Made by a program: the position numbers and the translations under genes
The notes under the pieces: model-generated
Databases searched by the model: none
What the model was told of the DNA's origin: nothing
What the model saw: only the letters and a program-made list of their open reading frames with translations
In this document: positions 23,860 through 34,295 of the stretch, piece by piece
How the letters are laid out: every line of letters starts with the position of its first letter
How positions within the stretch are numbered: position 1 is the first letter of the stretch
DNA from: Candidatus Competibacter sp.
Lineage (GTDB): Bacteria; Pseudomonadota; Gammaproteobacteria; Competibacterales; Competibacteraceae
DNA: 57,559 nt
Assembly (NCBI GenBank): GCA_029624815.1
Contig: JARSSH010000052.1
Coordinates: forward strand, 1-57,559
Direction: 5' to 3'

Positions 23860-24366
23860 ATGCGTCGGATCGTGCTGGGCGGCTTGGGGTTGTGGATGCT
23901 ACTGCTGGGCGGCTGCGGCTTCCAGTTGCGCGGGTGGATCCAACTGCCGCCAGAGCTGTCGGCGGTGTACGTGCAGAGCCAGACCGCGATTGGAACGCCG
24001 CCCGGCGCCTTGAGCCGCAAGCTGCGCTTGCTGCTGGCGGGCAATGGCGCGACCGTGACCCGCGATCCGGCTCAGGCCAAGGCGACCATCACGATCCTGC
24101 GCGAGGGCAGCGGCCGCCGCGTGGTCGCCACCGATCGCTTCGATGTCAAGCGGCAGTACTTTCTGGCGTACGATGCCTCTTACCAGGTGACGCTGGCCAA
24201 CGGCAAGACCCTGATCCCGCCGGAGGGGCTTAGCGCCAACCGCACTCTGTTGTTCGATGAAAACCAGGTGCTCGGCTTCGAGGCCGCGCAGGAAGCCCTG
24301 GTGGACAGCATGGCGGAAGATCTGGCTTGGCAGATCCTCCGCCGCTTGCAAGCCGTCGGTTCCTGA
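23860..24366 (+). CDS. lptE: LPS-assembly lipoprotein LptE
   Basis: LptE is the outer-membrane lipoprotein that plugs the LptD barrel and helps insert lipopolysaccharide. The 168-residue protein has a lipoprotein signal peptide with lipobox LGGC (C19), followed by the family's GFQLRG motif directly after the cysteine. The leuS-lptE-holA order is conserved in gammaproteobacteria. The ATG at 23860 lies 12 bases after the leuS stop; a GTG six codons upstream overlaps leuS and would spoil the signal peptide. Confidence 0.93.
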   Translation: MRRIVLGGLGLWMLLLGGCGFQLRGWIQLPPELSAVYVQSQTAIGTPPGALSRKLRLLLAGNGATVTRDPAQAKATITILREGSGRRVVATDRFDVKRQYFLAYDASYQVTLANGKTLIPPEGLSANRTLLFDENQVLGFEAAQEALVDSMAEDLAWQILRRLQAVGS

Positions 24367-24375
24367 GGTTGCCGC

Positions 24376-25416
24376 TTGCGACTGCGCCCCGAACAGCTCG
24401 CCGGGCATTTGCGCAAAACCCTGGCGCCGCTGTACCTGGTGTTCGGCGAGGAAACCCTGCTGGCTCGGGAAGCCGCCGACGCCCTTCGCGCCGCCGCTCG
24501 CGACCGGGGCCACATCGAGCGGGAATGCCTGACGGTCGACGCCGGTTTCGACTGGAACACGCTATGCCAATTGGCCGCCAGCCCCTCGCTGTTTGCCAGC
24601 CGGCGGCTGCTGGAACTGCGCCTGGACAACGCCAAACCGGGCGACGCCGGCGCCAAGGCGCTGAGCGAGTACGCGGCTCGTCCCGCCGCTGACGCAGTGT
24701 TGTTGGTTACCGCCGGCAAACTCGATTGGAATACTCAGAAAAGCCGCTGGTTCGCCGCCCTGGATGCGACCGGCGTGGTCGTGTCGGCGGCGCCGGTGGA
24801 GTCGGGGCAATTGCCGGCCTGGATCGAACGTCGGTTGCGGGAGCGTGGTCTGAAGCCTACCCCGGAAGCGGTGCTGCTGCTCGGCGAACGGGTGGAAGGG
24901 AACCTGCTGGCCGCCGCCCAGGAAATCGAGAAGCTGGCGTTGCTGGCCGACGGCTCGTCACTGACCGTCGATGCGGTGTTGGCGGCGGTTGGCGACAGCG
25001 CCCGATACAGCATCTATGATTTTGTGGATGCCGCCCTGCGTGGCCAACCGGAGCGCGTCGCGCGGATTTTAAGCGGGTTGCGCGGCGAAGGCGTGGAGCC
25101 GGTATTGACGAACTGGGCCTTGCACCGGGAGGTACGGGTGCTAACCGCGCTGGCTTTCGCCCGCGGCCAGCGCCAGCCGCCGGAAACCGTATTCGCCGCG
25201 TTCGCCGCCCGCAAGGAAGTCGTCTGGGATAAACGGAAGCCGCCCCTGCTCCAGGCTTTGCAACGGCTGACGTTGGCCGACTGCCGGCTGTTACTGGGCG
25301 CCTGCGCCCGGACCGACCGCGCGATCAAGGGCATCGAGCCCGGCTCGCCGTGGGACGGGCTGCTGGCGGCGGGTTTGCGACTGGCCGGTCGGCCGTTGTT
25401 GCTCGACGAATTGTGA
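24376..25416 (+). CDS. holA: DNA polymerase III delta subunit (clamp loader)
   Basis: HolA is the delta wrench that opens the beta sliding clamp during loading. The 346-residue protein shows the family's YLVFGEETLL start and an AAA+-like fold without a Walker A motif, as expected for delta. Other typical segments are the ERRLRERGLKPT and EGNLLAAAQEIEKLALL helices and the RYSIYDFVDAAL motif. The start is TTG at 24376 with a GAGG box seven bases upstream, nine bases after lptE. Confidence 0.93.
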   Translation: MRLRPEQLAGHLRKTLAPLYLVFGEETLLAREAADALRAAARDRGHIERECLTVDAGFDWNTLCQLAASPSLFASRRLLELRLDNAKPGDAGAKALSEYAARPAADAVLLVTAGKLDWNTQKSRWFAALDATGVVVSAAPVESGQLPAWIERRLRERGLKPTPEAVLLLGERVEGNLLAAAQEIEKLALLADGSSLTVDAVLAAVGDSARYSIYDFVDAALRGQPERVARILSGLRGEGVEPVLTNWALHREVRVLTALAFARGQRQPPETVFAAFAARKEVVWDKRKPPLLQALQRLTLADCRLLLGACARTDRAIKGIEPGSPWDGLLAAGLRLAGRPLLLDEL

Positions 25417-25466
25417 TGTCATAGCCCGGCGCTTGAGGCGGCGTCGGTCATGAGGACGCTTTGCCG

Positions 25467-26750
25467 ATGAACGATACCCACATGGAAACCGCCAACGCGA
25501 TCGAGCGCTACATGCTGGATGTGGGCCGCCGCGCCCGCGCCGCGTCCCGCATCGTCGGCCGGGCCGAGACTCGGATCAAGAACGATGCCCTGCTCGCCAT
25601 CGCCGCCGCCCTGGAAGCGGACGAGGAGCGATTGTTGGCCGCCAATCGCCGGGACATGGACGCCGGCCGCGCCGCCGGGCTGGACGCCGCCCTGCTGGAT
25701 CGGTTGGAGTTGACGCCCAAAGGTATTCGCGGGATGGCCCAGGGTCTGCGGGAAATCGCCGCCCAGTCCGATCCGGTGGGCGAGATCGGCGATCTCAAAT
25801 ATCGTCCCTCGGGGATTCAGGTCGGACGGATGCGGGTGCCGCTGGGCGTGATCGGCATCATCTACGAATCGCGGCCGAACGTGACCGCCGACGCCGCCGC
25901 GCTGTGTTTGAAGGCCGGCAACGCCGCCATTTTGCGTGGCGGTTCCGAAGCGCTGCATTCCAACCGCGCCATCGCCGCCTGCATCCAGCACGGACTGGCC
26001 GCCGCTGGTCTACCCGCCGACGCCGTGCAGGTGATCGACACCGCCGACCGCGCCGCCGTCGGCGCGCTGATCGGCATGGCCGAATACGTGGACGTGATCG
26101 TGCCGCGCGGCGGCAAGAGCCTGATCGAGCGGATCAGCCGCGAGGCCCGGGTGCCGGTGATCAAGCATCTGGACGGCGTTTGCCACGTCTACATCGACGA
26201 CCGCGCCGATCCCGACAAGGCGGTGTCGATCGCCTACAACGCCAAGACCCAGCGCTACGGTACCTGCAACACCATGGAAACCCTGCTGGTGGCGGCGGGC
26301 ATCGCCGGCCGGGTGCTGCCCGAGTTGGGCCGCCGCTACCGGGAAGCCGGCGTGGAACTGCGCGGCTGCCAGCGGACCCGCGACCTGCTGCCGGAGATCA
26401 AGATGGCGACCGAGGACGACTGGTTTGCCGAGTATCTGGCGCCGGTTCTGGCGGTTCGGGTGGTCGACGATCTCGACCAGGCCATGGAGCACATCGCCGT
26501 CTACGGATCCGCCCATACCGACGCCATCGTGACGGAGGATTACGGCCGGGCGCGGCGTTTCCTGCGCGAAGTGGATTCCAGTTCGGTGATGGTGAACGCT
26601 TCCACCCGCTTCGCCGACGGCGGTGAGTTTGGCCTGGGCGCGGAAATCGGCATCAGCACCGACAAACTGCACGCTCGCGGCCCGGTCGGCGCGGAAGGAT
26701 TGACCACGCTGAAGTTCGTGGTGCTGGGGGATGGGCATATCCGGGAATGA
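25467..26750 (+). CDS. proA: Glutamate-5-semialdehyde dehydrogenase
   Basis: ProA reduces glutamyl phosphate to glutamate-5-semialdehyde in proline synthesis. The 427-residue aldehyde-dehydrogenase fold protein has the catalytic cysteine C267 in [10 protein letters not shown], the [16 protein letters not shown] segment and the [11 protein letters not shown] loop. I start it at ATG 25467; a TTG two codons upstream is also in frame. Its stop overlaps the nadD start by four bases (ATGA), so the two are coupled. proB is not in this window. Confidence 0.96.
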   Translation: MNDTHMETANAIERYMLDVGRRARAASRIVGRAETRIKNDALLAIAAALEADEERLLAANRRDMDAGRAAGLDAALLDRLELTPKGIRGMAQGLREIAAQSDPVGEIGDLKYRPSGIQVGRMRVPLGVIGIIYESRPNVTADAAALCLKAGNAAILRGGSEALHSNRAIAACIQHGLAAAGLPADAVQVIDTADRAAVGALIGMAEYVDVIVPRGGKSLIERISREARVPVIKHLDGVCHVYIDDRADPDKAVSIAYNAKTQRYGTCNTMETLLVAAGIAGRVLPELGRRYREAGVELRGCQRTRDLLPEIKMATEDDWFAEYLAPVLAVRVVDDLDQAMEHIAVYGSAHTDAIVTEDYGRARRFLREVDSSSVMVNASTRFADGGEFGLGAEIGISTDKLHARGPVGAEGLTTLKFVVLGDGHIRE

Positions 26751-27442
26751 GGGCCAAAACTCTGAGAAGCCGCTTTCCGCCGCATCCGCGTCCCATCGGC
26801 ATTCTGGGCGGCACCTTCGACCCGATCCATGACGGTCATCTGCGACCGGCGTTGGAGGTGCTGGAGGCGCTGGATCTGGCGGAAATCCGCTTCGTGCCCT
26901 GCCGGATTCCGGCGCATCGCGACTCGCCGCAAATCACCGCCGAGCAGCGGTTGGCGCTGGTGCGCTTGGCCACGGCCGGGCAAGCGGGCTTCGCGGTCGA
27001 CGACCGGGAACTGCGCCGGGAGGGAGCCTCCTATATGGTGGATACCCTGGCCTCGCTGCGCGAGGATCTCGGCGATATCCCCCTGTATCTGATCGTCGGC
27101 GCCGATGCCTTCCGCGAACTGCACACCTGGCATCGCTGGCGGGAGCTGGGCCAATTTGCCCATGTCGTGGTGATGCAACGGCCCGGACCACCGAAGCCGT
27201 TCGCTCCGGTGCTGGAGGAATTCGTCGCCCCGCGAATGGCGGACGCCGCCGCCCTGCGCCGCCAGCCGGCCGGTCTCATCCTGTTCCAGCCGGTGACCCA
27301 GTTGGACATCTCCGCTACCCACATCCGCGCCTTGCTGGCGCGCGGCCAGTCACCCCGCTTTCTGTTGCCGGAGGCGGTGCTGGCCTGTATCCACGAGCGG
27401 GCGCTGTACCGGCCACTGTCCACCCCGGCGTCCATGACTTAA
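26747..27442 (+). CDS. nadD: Nicotinate-nucleotide adenylyltransferase
   Basis: NadD makes deamido-NAD from nicotinate mononucleotide and ATP. The 231-residue nucleotidyltransferase has the [12 protein letters not shown] motif near its N-terminus, the conserved [17 protein letters not shown] helix and the [13 protein letters not shown] motif near the C-terminus. The ATG at 26747 overlaps the proA stop. The proA-nadD-rsfS-rlmH order is conserved in pseudomonads and relatives. Confidence 0.95.
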   Translation: MRAKTLRSRFPPHPRPIGILGGTFDPIHDGHLRPALEVLEALDLAEIRFVPCRIPAHRDSPQITAEQRLALVRLATAGQAGFAVDDRELRREGASYMVDTLASLREDLGDIPLYLIVGADAFRELHTWHRWRELGQFAHVVVMQRPGPPKPFAPVLEEFVAPRMADAAALRRQPAGLILFQPVTQLDISATHIRALLARGQSPRFLLPEAVLACIHERALYRPLSTPASMT

Positions 27443-27451
27443 TGAGGATCA

Positions 27452-27805
27452 ATGAAATTCATGCAACTTGAGGGTTTACAAAAAATTGTGGTGGCTGCCC
27501 TGGAAGAGGTGAAAGCCCAGGACATCGAGGTTCTGGATGTACGCGGGATCGCCAGTTTCACCGACCTGATGGTCATCGCCAGCGGCTCCTCCAGCCGTCA
27601 AGTCAGGGCGCTGGCCGACAAGGTGATCGAAAAATGCGCGGCGGCCGGAGTGCGGCCCCTGGGCGTCGAAGGCCAGCGGGAGGCCGAATGGGTGCTGGTG
27701 GATTTGAACGATATCGTGCTGCATGTCATGTTGCCGCAGACCCGCGACTTCTACAACCTGGAAAAGTTGTGGTCGGTGAATTCCGCCAAGGCACTGAGAT
27801 CTTGA
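27452..27805 (+). CDS. rsfS: Ribosomal silencing factor RsfS
   Basis: RsfS binds ribosomal protein uL14 and blocks subunit joining in stationary phase. The 117-residue protein carries the family signature segments DLMVIASGSSSRQVRALAD, EGQREAEWVLVDLNDIVLHVM and the FYNLEKLW end. It begins nine bases after the nadD stop with a GAGGA box and precedes rlmH, the standard arrangement. Confidence 0.95.
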   Translation: MKFMQLEGLQKIVVAALEEVKAQDIEVLDVRGIASFTDLMVIASGSSSRQVRALADKVIEKCAAAGVRPLGVEGQREAEWVLVDLNDIVLHVMLPQTRDFYNLEKLWSVNSAKALRS

Positions 27806-27829
27806 GCGGCCGATCTCCGCGCGGCGCCC

Positions 27830-28300
27830 ATGAAAATCCATCTGCTTGCCGTCGGAACCCGCATGCCGGATTGGATCAAAACCGGCTACGAGGAATACGC
27901 CGGGCGACTGCCGCGGGAATGCACGTTGAATCTGATCGAAATTCCATCCGGCAAGCGGGGTTCGAACGCCGACCTGACCCGTCTGGTCCGCGCCGAGGGC
28001 GAACGCCTGCTGGCGGCGGCGCCGGTGGGGTCTCGGGTGATCGCCCTGGACGAACGCGGCCAGGAATGGAGCACCGTGCAACTGGCTGAACAACTGGCTG
28101 GTTGGCTGCGGGAGGGCCGCGATCTCAGCCTGCTGGTCGGTGGCCCGGACGGGCTGGACCCAGCCTGTCGCGCCCGCGCCGAGCGGCTGTGGGCGCTGTC
28201 GCGGCTGACCTTGCCGCATCCGCTGGTGCGGGTGGTGCTGGCCGAACAGATTTACCGGGCCTGGAGCCTGCTGCATCGCCATCCATACCACCGCGCCTGA
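27830..28300 (+). CDS. rlmH: 23S rRNA (pseudouridine1915-N3)-methyltransferase RlmH
   Basis: RlmH methylates pseudouridine 1915 in helix 69 of 23S rRNA. The 156-residue SPOUT methyltransferase has the N-terminal [16 protein letters not shown] and the knot-forming SAM-binding segments [19 protein letters not shown] and [19 protein letters not shown]. It follows rsfS as usual. The next gene, maf, starts one base after its stop; the more common neighbour mrdA is absent. Confidence 0.95.
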   Translation: MKIHLLAVGTRMPDWIKTGYEEYAGRLPRECTLNLIEIPSGKRGSNADLTRLVRAEGERLLAAAPVGSRVIALDERGQEWSTVQLAEQLAGWLREGRDLSLLVGGPDGLDPACRARAERLWALSRLTLPHPLVRVVLAEQIYRAWSLLHRHPYHRA

Positions 28301-28301
28301 C

Positions 28302-28901
28302 ATGGCCGCCTTCCACATCTACCTGGCTTCCGCGTCCCCGCGCCGCCGCGAACTGCTGCACCAGATCGGCGTCGCCTTTTGTCTGCTGCCGGTCGCGGTG
28401 GATGAGACGCCGCTGCCCGGCGAGACACCCGACGCCTACGTGGCCCGGCTAGCGCGAGACAAGGCGCGGGCCGGCGCGGGCGCGCTGGGCCGGCGACAGT
28501 CCGCGCCGGTGCTGGGCGCGGATACGGCGGTGGCGGTGGACGGCGCGATTCTCGGCAAGCCCGCCGACCGGGACGAGGGCTTGGCGATGCTGGCGCGCCT
28601 GTCCGGGCGGGAGCACCGGGTCTTGAGCGCCGTGGCCTTGGCCACCGAGGAGCGCGACGCGGTCAAGGTACAGGAAAGTCGGGTTCGCTTCCGAGATCTG
28701 TCGCCGGCGGAATGCCGGATCTACTGGGATAGCGGCGAACCATGGGACAAGGCCGGCGGCTACGGCATTCAGGGCAGGGCGGCAACCTTCATCGTGGAAT
28801 TGCGCGGCAGCTACTCCGGCGTGATGGGGCTGCCACTGTTCGAAACCGCCGAGCTGCTGCGCGAGTTTAACGTCCCTCTCTGGCCTTCCTTTACCTCCTG
28901 A
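28302..28901 (+). CDS. maf: Maf-type nucleoside triphosphate pyrophosphatase (YhdE-like)
   Basis: Maf proteins hydrolyse non-canonical or UTP/dTTP nucleotides to monophosphates. The 199-residue protein has the [14 protein letters not shown] loop, the GADTAVAV motif and the [12 protein letters not shown] motif. The sequence and the position directly before rng match the YhdE (dTTP/UTP) branch rather than the YceF branch. Start ATG 28302. In E. coli the order is mreBCD-yhdE-rng-yhdP-tldD; here this tail is joined to rlmH instead. Confidence 0.92.
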   Translation: MAAFHIYLASASPRRRELLHQIGVAFCLLPVAVDETPLPGETPDAYVARLARDKARAGAGALGRRQSAPVLGADTAVAVDGAILGKPADRDEGLAMLARLSGREHRVLSAVALATEERDAVKVQESRVRFRDLSPAECRIYWDSGEPWDKAGGYGIQGRAATFIVELRGSYSGVMGLPLFETAELLREFNVPLWPSFTS

Positions 28902-28917
28902 CGGGGAACGATCACCC

Positions 28918-30411
28918 ATGGCTACACGCGCCGAAGGCGGCACGGGCGACGAAATCCTGATCAACGTGACGCCCCGCGAAACCCGGGTCGCCGTCGTCGA
29001 GAACGGCGTCCTGCAGGAAATCCTGCTCGAACGGGTCGGTCGGCGCGGTTTGGTCGGCAACATCTACAAGGGACGAGTCTGCCGGGTGTTACCCGGCATG
29101 GAGGCGGCGTTCGTGGACATCGGCCTGGAGCGGGCCGCGTTCCTGCACGTCTCCGATATCCGTTCGGAAACCGCGACCGAAGAAGGAACGGCCGCTGGCG
29201 AACGCTGGCCGGTCATTACCGAACTGGTGCGCGAGAATCAGGAGCTGGTGGTGCAGGTGATCAAGGATCCGATCGGCACCAAGGGCGCACGGTTGACCAC
29301 GCATGTCACCTTGCCGTCCCGCTTCCTGGTTTTTCTGGCCGATTCGGATGTAGCGGGGGTGTCGGTCAAGATCGACGGCGAGCGCGAACGGCAGCGGCTC
29401 AAGGAAATGATCAACGGTTTCCGAGCCGAGTTTGGCGGGGGTTACATTGTGCGCACCGCCGCGGAAGGCGCGGAGCCCTGGGCGCTGCGGGCGGACATGC
29501 AGTTTCTGCAACGCCTGTGGGGTTCGATTCGGGAACGGGTCAAGGAGACCAGCGGCATCGCGACCCTGTACGAGGATTTGCCCCTGATCTTGCGGGTGTT
29601 GCGCGATTTCGTCGGCGACAGCGTCGAGAGGGTGCGCGTCGATTCGCGCGAAACCTGCCAGCGGATGCTGGAGTTCGCCGACAAGTTCGTGCCGGAGATG
29701 GTGCCGCGCCTGGAGCACTATCCGGGCGAGCGGCCGATTTTCGAGTTGTACGGCATCGAGGACGAAATCCAGCGGGCGCTGGGCAAGAAAGTGCCGCTCA
29801 AGTCCGGCGGCTACCTTGTCGTCGATCAGACCGAGGCGATGACCACCATCGACGTCAACACCGGCGCCTATGTGGGGCATCGCAATCTTGAGGAAACCAT
29901 CTTCAAGACCAATCTGGAAGCCGCCACCGCCATTGCCCGGCAATTGCGGCTGCGCAATCTGGGCGGGATCATCATCCTCGACTTCATCGATATGGTCAGC
30001 GAGGAGCACCGCCAGGCGGTGTTCAAGGCCCTGGAAAAGCACCTGGAAAAGGATCGCGCCAAAAGCCATATCTCGCAGGTGTCGCCGCTGGGTCTGGTGG
30101 AAATGACCCGCAAGCGCACCCGCGAGAGCCTGGAGCAAGTGTTGTGCGAACCCTGTCCTCTGTGTAACGGTCGCGGCTCGATCAAGACCGCCGAGACGGT
30201 GTGCTACGACATCTTCCGCGAACTGCTGCGCGAGGCCCGCCAGTATTCGCCGCGCCAGTTCGTGGTGCTGGCCGCGCCGGACGTGGTGGACGCCATGCTG
30301 GACCAGGAATCCACCAGCGTGGCGCAACTGGAAGCCTTTATCGGCATTCCCATCAAGTTCCAGGCGGAAGCCCTCTACACCCGCGAGCAATACGACGTGG
30401 TGTTGATGTGA
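28918..30411 (+). CDS. rng: Ribonuclease G
   Basis: RNase G trims the 5' end of 16S rRNA and degrades some mRNAs. The 497-residue protein starts with an S1 domain (about 38-125: GNIYKGRVCRVLPGMEAAFVDIG), followed by the RNase E/G catalytic core. Key segments are TIDVNTGAYVGHRNLEETIF and GGIIILDFIDM, with the metal-binding aspartates. The zinc-link is CEPCPLCNGRG. It lacks the long C-terminal scaffold of RNase E, which identifies it as RNase G. The stop overlaps the yhdP start by four bases. Confidence 0.96.
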   Translation: MATRAEGGTGDEILINVTPRETRVAVVENGVLQEILLERVGRRGLVGNIYKGRVCRVLPGMEAAFVDIGLERAAFLHVSDIRSETATEEGTAAGERWPVITELVRENQELVVQVIKDPIGTKGARLTTHVTLPSRFLVFLADSDVAGVSVKIDGERERQRLKEMINGFRAEFGGGYIVRTAAEGAEPWALRADMQFLQRLWGSIRERVKETSGIATLYEDLPLILRVLRDFVGDSVERVRVDSRETCQRMLEFADKFVPEMVPRLEHYPGERPIFELYGIEDEIQRALGKKVPLKSGGYLVVDQTEAMTTIDVNTGAYVGHRNLEETIFKTNLEAATAIARQLRLRNLGGIIILDFIDMVSEEHRQAVFKALEKHLEKDRAKSHISQVSPLGLVEMTRKRTRESLEQVLCEPCPLCNGRGSIKTAETVCYDIFRELLREARQYSPRQFVVLAAPDVVDAMLDQESTSVAQLEAFIGIPIKFQAEALYTREQYDVVLM

Positions 30412-33400
30412 GTCGGGGGTTTTGGCATGCGGCCGGGGCGACGCGGCGAACCCTGCGGTGGACACGCTGGCTGATCTTGGCGCTGCTGTTGCCGCTGCTG
30501 CTGTTGGCGGCGTTCGGGCAGTGGTGGCTGCTGCCGCGTCTGAACGACTACCGCGCCCCTCTGGCGGACGCCCTGCGGGACGCTCTGCGGACGCCGGTGC
30601 GGATCGAATCGGTCGCCGCGGATCGGGACGGCTGGCGGCTCGGGTTGCGGCTGCGGGGCGTCAGCCTGCGCGATCCCGATAGTAACGCCGCCTGGGCCAG
30701 TTTCGCCCAAGCGACGGTGAGCCTGAACCTGTGGCGTTCTCTGCGAGAATGGCGGCCGGTGTTCGGCCACATCCGCCTGGAGGGCGTCAGCCTGACCCTG
30801 GAGCAGGGGCCGGATGGAACCTTGCGGCTACGGACGAATGGCGGCTCCGAAAATACCGCGTCATCCCTGAAGAAAGCCGCCCGCTGGCTGTTCGCCGCGC
30901 GCCGGCTCGATTTGATCGGCGAGCGGCTGACCGTGCGCCGCCAAGATGGAGGGGTGCTCATTATTCCGCATCCCTATGTTCGGGTGCGGGACACCGCCGA
31001 AGGCCAGCGGCTGACGTTCACCGCCGAATTGCCGATTGGCCTGGGCGACCGGCTGCGACTGAGCGTGGAACGGCAAGGGGTCGATGGGGCCGATTCCGAA
31101 AAAACCGGCCAGGGGACATTTCGGTTCGAGGTCGGTCGTTTGAATTTGGCGGGTTGGCCGTTGTCCCTGCCCTTCGGCGCCGGTCAGGTCGGGCTGGAGG
31201 TGGACGGCGATTGGCGGGACTGGCAACCCACCCGTTTACAAGGCCACTTGCGCCTGCGCGCGGCGCGTCCGCAACCGGAACCGCGCACCGCCTTGTTGGA
31301 GTCCTGGCTGGCGGCGACGCCGGACAGCACGCTGAATTTCGAGTGGCGGATCGAGGAAAACGGCTGGCGGCTGCGGGGTCAGGTCCGGTTCGGCGGCGCC
31401 CAAGGCCAAAGCGAGGCCCGATCCAGCTTCGTGTTGAGCCGAACCGGCGAGCGCTGGCGGGGCGAGGGTCGCGACTGGCGCGTTCGGGATGTACTGGCCT
31501 GGGTGGCGCCGTGGCTGGACGAGTCGGTCCGAAATAGGCTGACGCCGCTCGATCCGCGCGGCGATTTGCCGGAAATCGCGCTGGACGCGGAATCCGGTTT
31601 CGATGCCTATACGGCGACCGTGCGCTTGAGCGGGGTGGCCGGGCAGCCGACCCACGGTTTGCCGGGATTCGACAACCTCGCCGGCCTGTTGACCTTTGGC
31701 CCGACCAATGGCCGGCTCGAACTGGACAGCCGGGAGGTCCGGATCGATACCGACGGCCTGCTGCGAGTTCCGCTCGACCTGGACCGCTTGAGCGGGACGA
31801 TCGCCTGGCAGCGCAATTCCGACCGACTGCAACTGGATAGCGCCGGTCTGGAAGTGGCCAATGCCGATCTCAACGGCCGCTTTTGGGGCAGCGTGATTCT
31901 TCCCGACCAGGGCGAGCCGGTGCTGGATCTGGGCGGGCGCTATTGGGGTGTCCGGATCGGGCCCGAGCAAGCACGGCGCTATCTGCCGGTGGCGGTGATT
32001 CCACCCGCGGGGATCGCTTGGCTGGATCAAGCAATCATCAGTGGCCGAGTGGTGTCTGGGGAGCTGGCGTTGCGCGGCCCGCCGGCCCAGTTTCCTTTCG
32101 ACCGGGACGAAGGGTTGTTCGAAACTCGCTTTCGGGTCGAGGATGCGGTGGTGAATTACCTGCCCGGCTGGCCCCGGCTGGAAGGGTTGCGGGGAAGCGT
32201 GACATTCCGCAATCGCGGCGTGCGGATGGAGGTGGAACCCGGCGCTGGCCGCCTGCTCGATGCCAAGATCGAAAACCTCGCGATCTGGATCGACGATCTC
32301 GAGAAGGTGGTCGCCCAGGCCAAGGGGCGGATCGATGGATCCGGCGCCAGTTTGTGGCGCGGACTCAAAGAGAGCCCGGTTGGCCAGGATCTGGGTGGGG
32401 ATTTGCCTGATTTGCGGATTACTGGCCAAAACACCGTGGATCTGGAATTGACCGTTCCGACCGATTCGCGCCCTATCCGCGCGCGGGGGCGGGTTGGCTT
32501 AGTGGACAACAGCGTGAGCTTGCCGTCCCGGACGCTCGAATTCAGTCGCTTGAAGGGCGAAGTGGAGTTCACGGAAACCAACCTGAAAGCCGAGGACATG
32601 CGGGCGCTGTTGCGCGGAGAGCCGGTTCGGATTGACCTGAGCCTGGCCGGTGGCGAAGGCCAGCGCGAACTGCGCGGCCAGTTGCGGGGCCAAATAGGGT
32701 TGCGGACCCTGACCGGCGCGCCGGCGGCATTGGATGCCTACCTCGAAGGCAAGAGTCTTTGGCAGGCCGTGCTGACGGTTCCGATCGGCCGGCGCGACCG
32801 GCGAAACGAGGCGTCACCGTTCACGTTGACCTTGAATTCGGATTTGCGCGGCATGGCCGTTCGGTTACCGGCCCCGCTGGGCAAGGACGCCAACGAAGTT
32901 CGCCCCTTTGCCGCGACCTTGCACCCCCTCGGACACGATGCCCTGGAATTGGCGCTGGAGTACGAGATGGGTGTGCGAGCGGCGCTGGAACTGAGTGGTT
33001 ATCCGCACAATCTCCGGCTCGAACGCGGCGAGTTGCGAGTCAACGCCGGCGCGGCCAGACTGCCGGACACACCAGGACTGGCGATCGTCGCCGACTTGTC
33101 GCGCTGGCGATTGGACCTGCCCGCCGCCTTGTCCGATTCGACCGATTCCATCACCGACGCCGATATCGAACCGAAAACCATGGCATGGTGGAGCGCGTTG
33201 CGCGATATCGACGCTCGAATCGGCGAGTTCGCGATTGGCGATCAGTCGTTTACCCAGCTCACGCTGGCGGCGACTCGCCGGAACGGCGGCCTGCAAGTCG
33301 AACTCGAAGGCGAGGGATTGGCCGGACGCCTGACCGTGCCGGATCGCCCGACTCCGGCGCGGCCGATCAACGCGGCGCTGCGCCGTTTGCATTGGCGGCG

Positions 33401-34295
33401 CGCCGCGGAGGATGCCGCCAGCCCAACGGTCGCCCCCGATCCGCGCCGCCTGCCGCCGCTGGTGCTGACCGCCACCGAATTCCGCCTGGACGATAAGGCC
33501 CTGGGCCGCTTGCGGGTGGTGGCGATGCCGATGGCGAGCGGCGTTCGTCTGCCGGAAATCAGCCTGGGCTCCGAGCGGCAGCGTATCGATGCCAGCGGCG
33601 AGTGGCGCCGAACCCTCGATGGTCAACTGGCTCGGTTGCAAGCGACTTTGTGGAGTCGGGCGCTGGAGGAAACCCTGGCGGCGTTCGGCTACCAGAATAG
33701 CGGCATCGCCGGAGGCGAGACCGAGGCGGAACTGCGCGCCGAATGGATGGGAGCCCTACCCGATTTGGCCTTGGAACGCATGGACGGCCACTTGAAATTT
33801 CGGATCGGTCCTGGACAGTTGCTCAACATCGATCCCGGCTTGGGCCGGGTGGTCGGGCTATTCAGCGTGCAGAACATCATGCGACGCCTGACCTTCGATT
33901 TCAGCGATCTGTTCCAGCCGGGAACCAGTTTCGACCGGATCACCGGCGAATTCGCTTTCAAGCACGGCCAGGCTTTCACCGACAACCTCACGATCGAGGC
34001 GCCGGCCGCGCGGATCGACATCCAGGGCCGGACCGGATTGCGGGACCGCGATTACGACCAGCAAATCACGGTGACGCCGAAGCTGGGCGGCGCATTGCCG
34101 GTCGCGGGCGTGCTGGCCGGCGGCCCGGCGGTCGGCGCGGCGGTGCTGGTCGCCGAACGCCTGCTGCAAAAAGGCATCGAACACGCGACCCGCTACCGCT
34201 ATACCCTGACCGGTTCCTGGGACCATCCGGTGCTGGAACCGCTGCAAGAACCACCGCCCGCGACCGCGTCCAAAAAGTTCGCGGGCGACCAATGA
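30408..34295 (+). CDS. yhdP: AsmA-like protein YhdP (TIGR02099 family)
   Basis: YhdP is a large inner-membrane protein with a long periplasmic repeating beta groove that moves phospholipids to the outer membrane. The 1295-residue protein has one N-terminal membrane segment (about 19-38, rich in L) and then a long beta-rich part. Its C-terminal AsmA-like domain contains LNIDPGLGRVVGLFSVQNI and the RRLTFDFSDLF motif. I place the start at the GTG at 30408, which overlaps the rng stop; the open frame further upstream lies within rng. Length is close to the E. coli protein. Confidence 0.92.
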   Translation: MSRGFWHAAGATRRTLRWTRWLILALLLPLLLLAAFGQWWLLPRLNDYRAPLADALRDALRTPVRIESVAADRDGWRLGLRLRGVSLRDPDSNAAWASFAQATVSLNLWRSLREWRPVFGHIRLEGVSLTLEQGPDGTLRLRTNGGSENTASSLKKAARWLFAARRLDLIGERLTVRRQDGGVLIIPHPYVRVRDTAEGQRLTFTAELPIGLGDRLRLSVERQGVDGADSEKTGQGTFRFEVGRLNLAGWPLSLPFGAGQVGLEVDGDWRDWQPTRLQGHLRLRAARPQPEPRTALLESWLAATPDSTLNFEWRIEENGWRLRGQVRFGGAQGQSEARSSFVLSRTGERWRGEGRDWRVRDVLAWVAPWLDESVRNRLTPLDPRGDLPEIALDAESGFDAYTATVRLSGVAGQPTHGLPGFDNLAGLLTFGPTNGRLELDSREVRIDTDGLLRVPLDLDRLSGTIAWQRNSDRLQLDSAGLEVANADLNGRFWGSVILPDQGEPVLDLGGRYWGVRIGPEQARRYLPVAVIPPAGIAWLDQAIISGRVVSGELALRGPPAQFPFDRDEGLFETRFRVEDAVVNYLPGWPRLEGLRGSVTFRNRGVRMEVEPGAGRLLDAKIENLAIWIDDLEKVVAQAKGRIDGSGASLWRGLKESPVGQDLGGDLPDLRITGQNTVDLELTVPTDSRPIRARGRVGLVDNSVSLPSRTLEFSRLKGEVEFTETNLKAEDMRALLRGEPVRIDLSLAGGEGQRELRGQLRGQIGLRTLTGAPAALDAYLEGKSLWQAVLTVPIGRRDRRNEASPFTLTLNSDLRGMAVRLPAPLGKDANEVRPFAATLHPLGHDALELALEYEMGVRAALELSGYPHNLRLERGELRVNAGAARLPDTPGLAIVADLSRWRLDLPAALSDSTDSITDADIEPKTMAWWSALRDIDARIGEFAIGDQSFTQLTLAATRRNGGLQVELEGEGLAGRLTVPDRPTPARPINAALRRLHWRRAAEDAASPTVAPDPRRLPPLVLTATEFRLDDKALGRLRVVAMPMASGVRLPEISLGSERQRIDASGEWRRTLDGQLARLQATLWSRALEETLAAFGYQNSGIAGGETEAELRAEWMGALPDLALERMDGHLKFRIGPGQLLNIDPGLGRVVGLFSVQNIMRRLTFDFSDLFQPGTSFDRITGEFAFKHGQAFTDNLTIEAPAARIDIQGRTGLRDRDYDQQITVTPKLGGALPVAGVLAGGPAVGAAVLVAERLLQKGIEHATRYRYTLTGSWDHPVLEPLQEPPPATASKKFAGDQ

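Noticed and set aside
30201-30407. Upstream extension of yhdP
   Set aside because: It overlaps the rng coding sequence in another frame; the GTG at 30408 fits the stop/start overlap and the family N-terminus.
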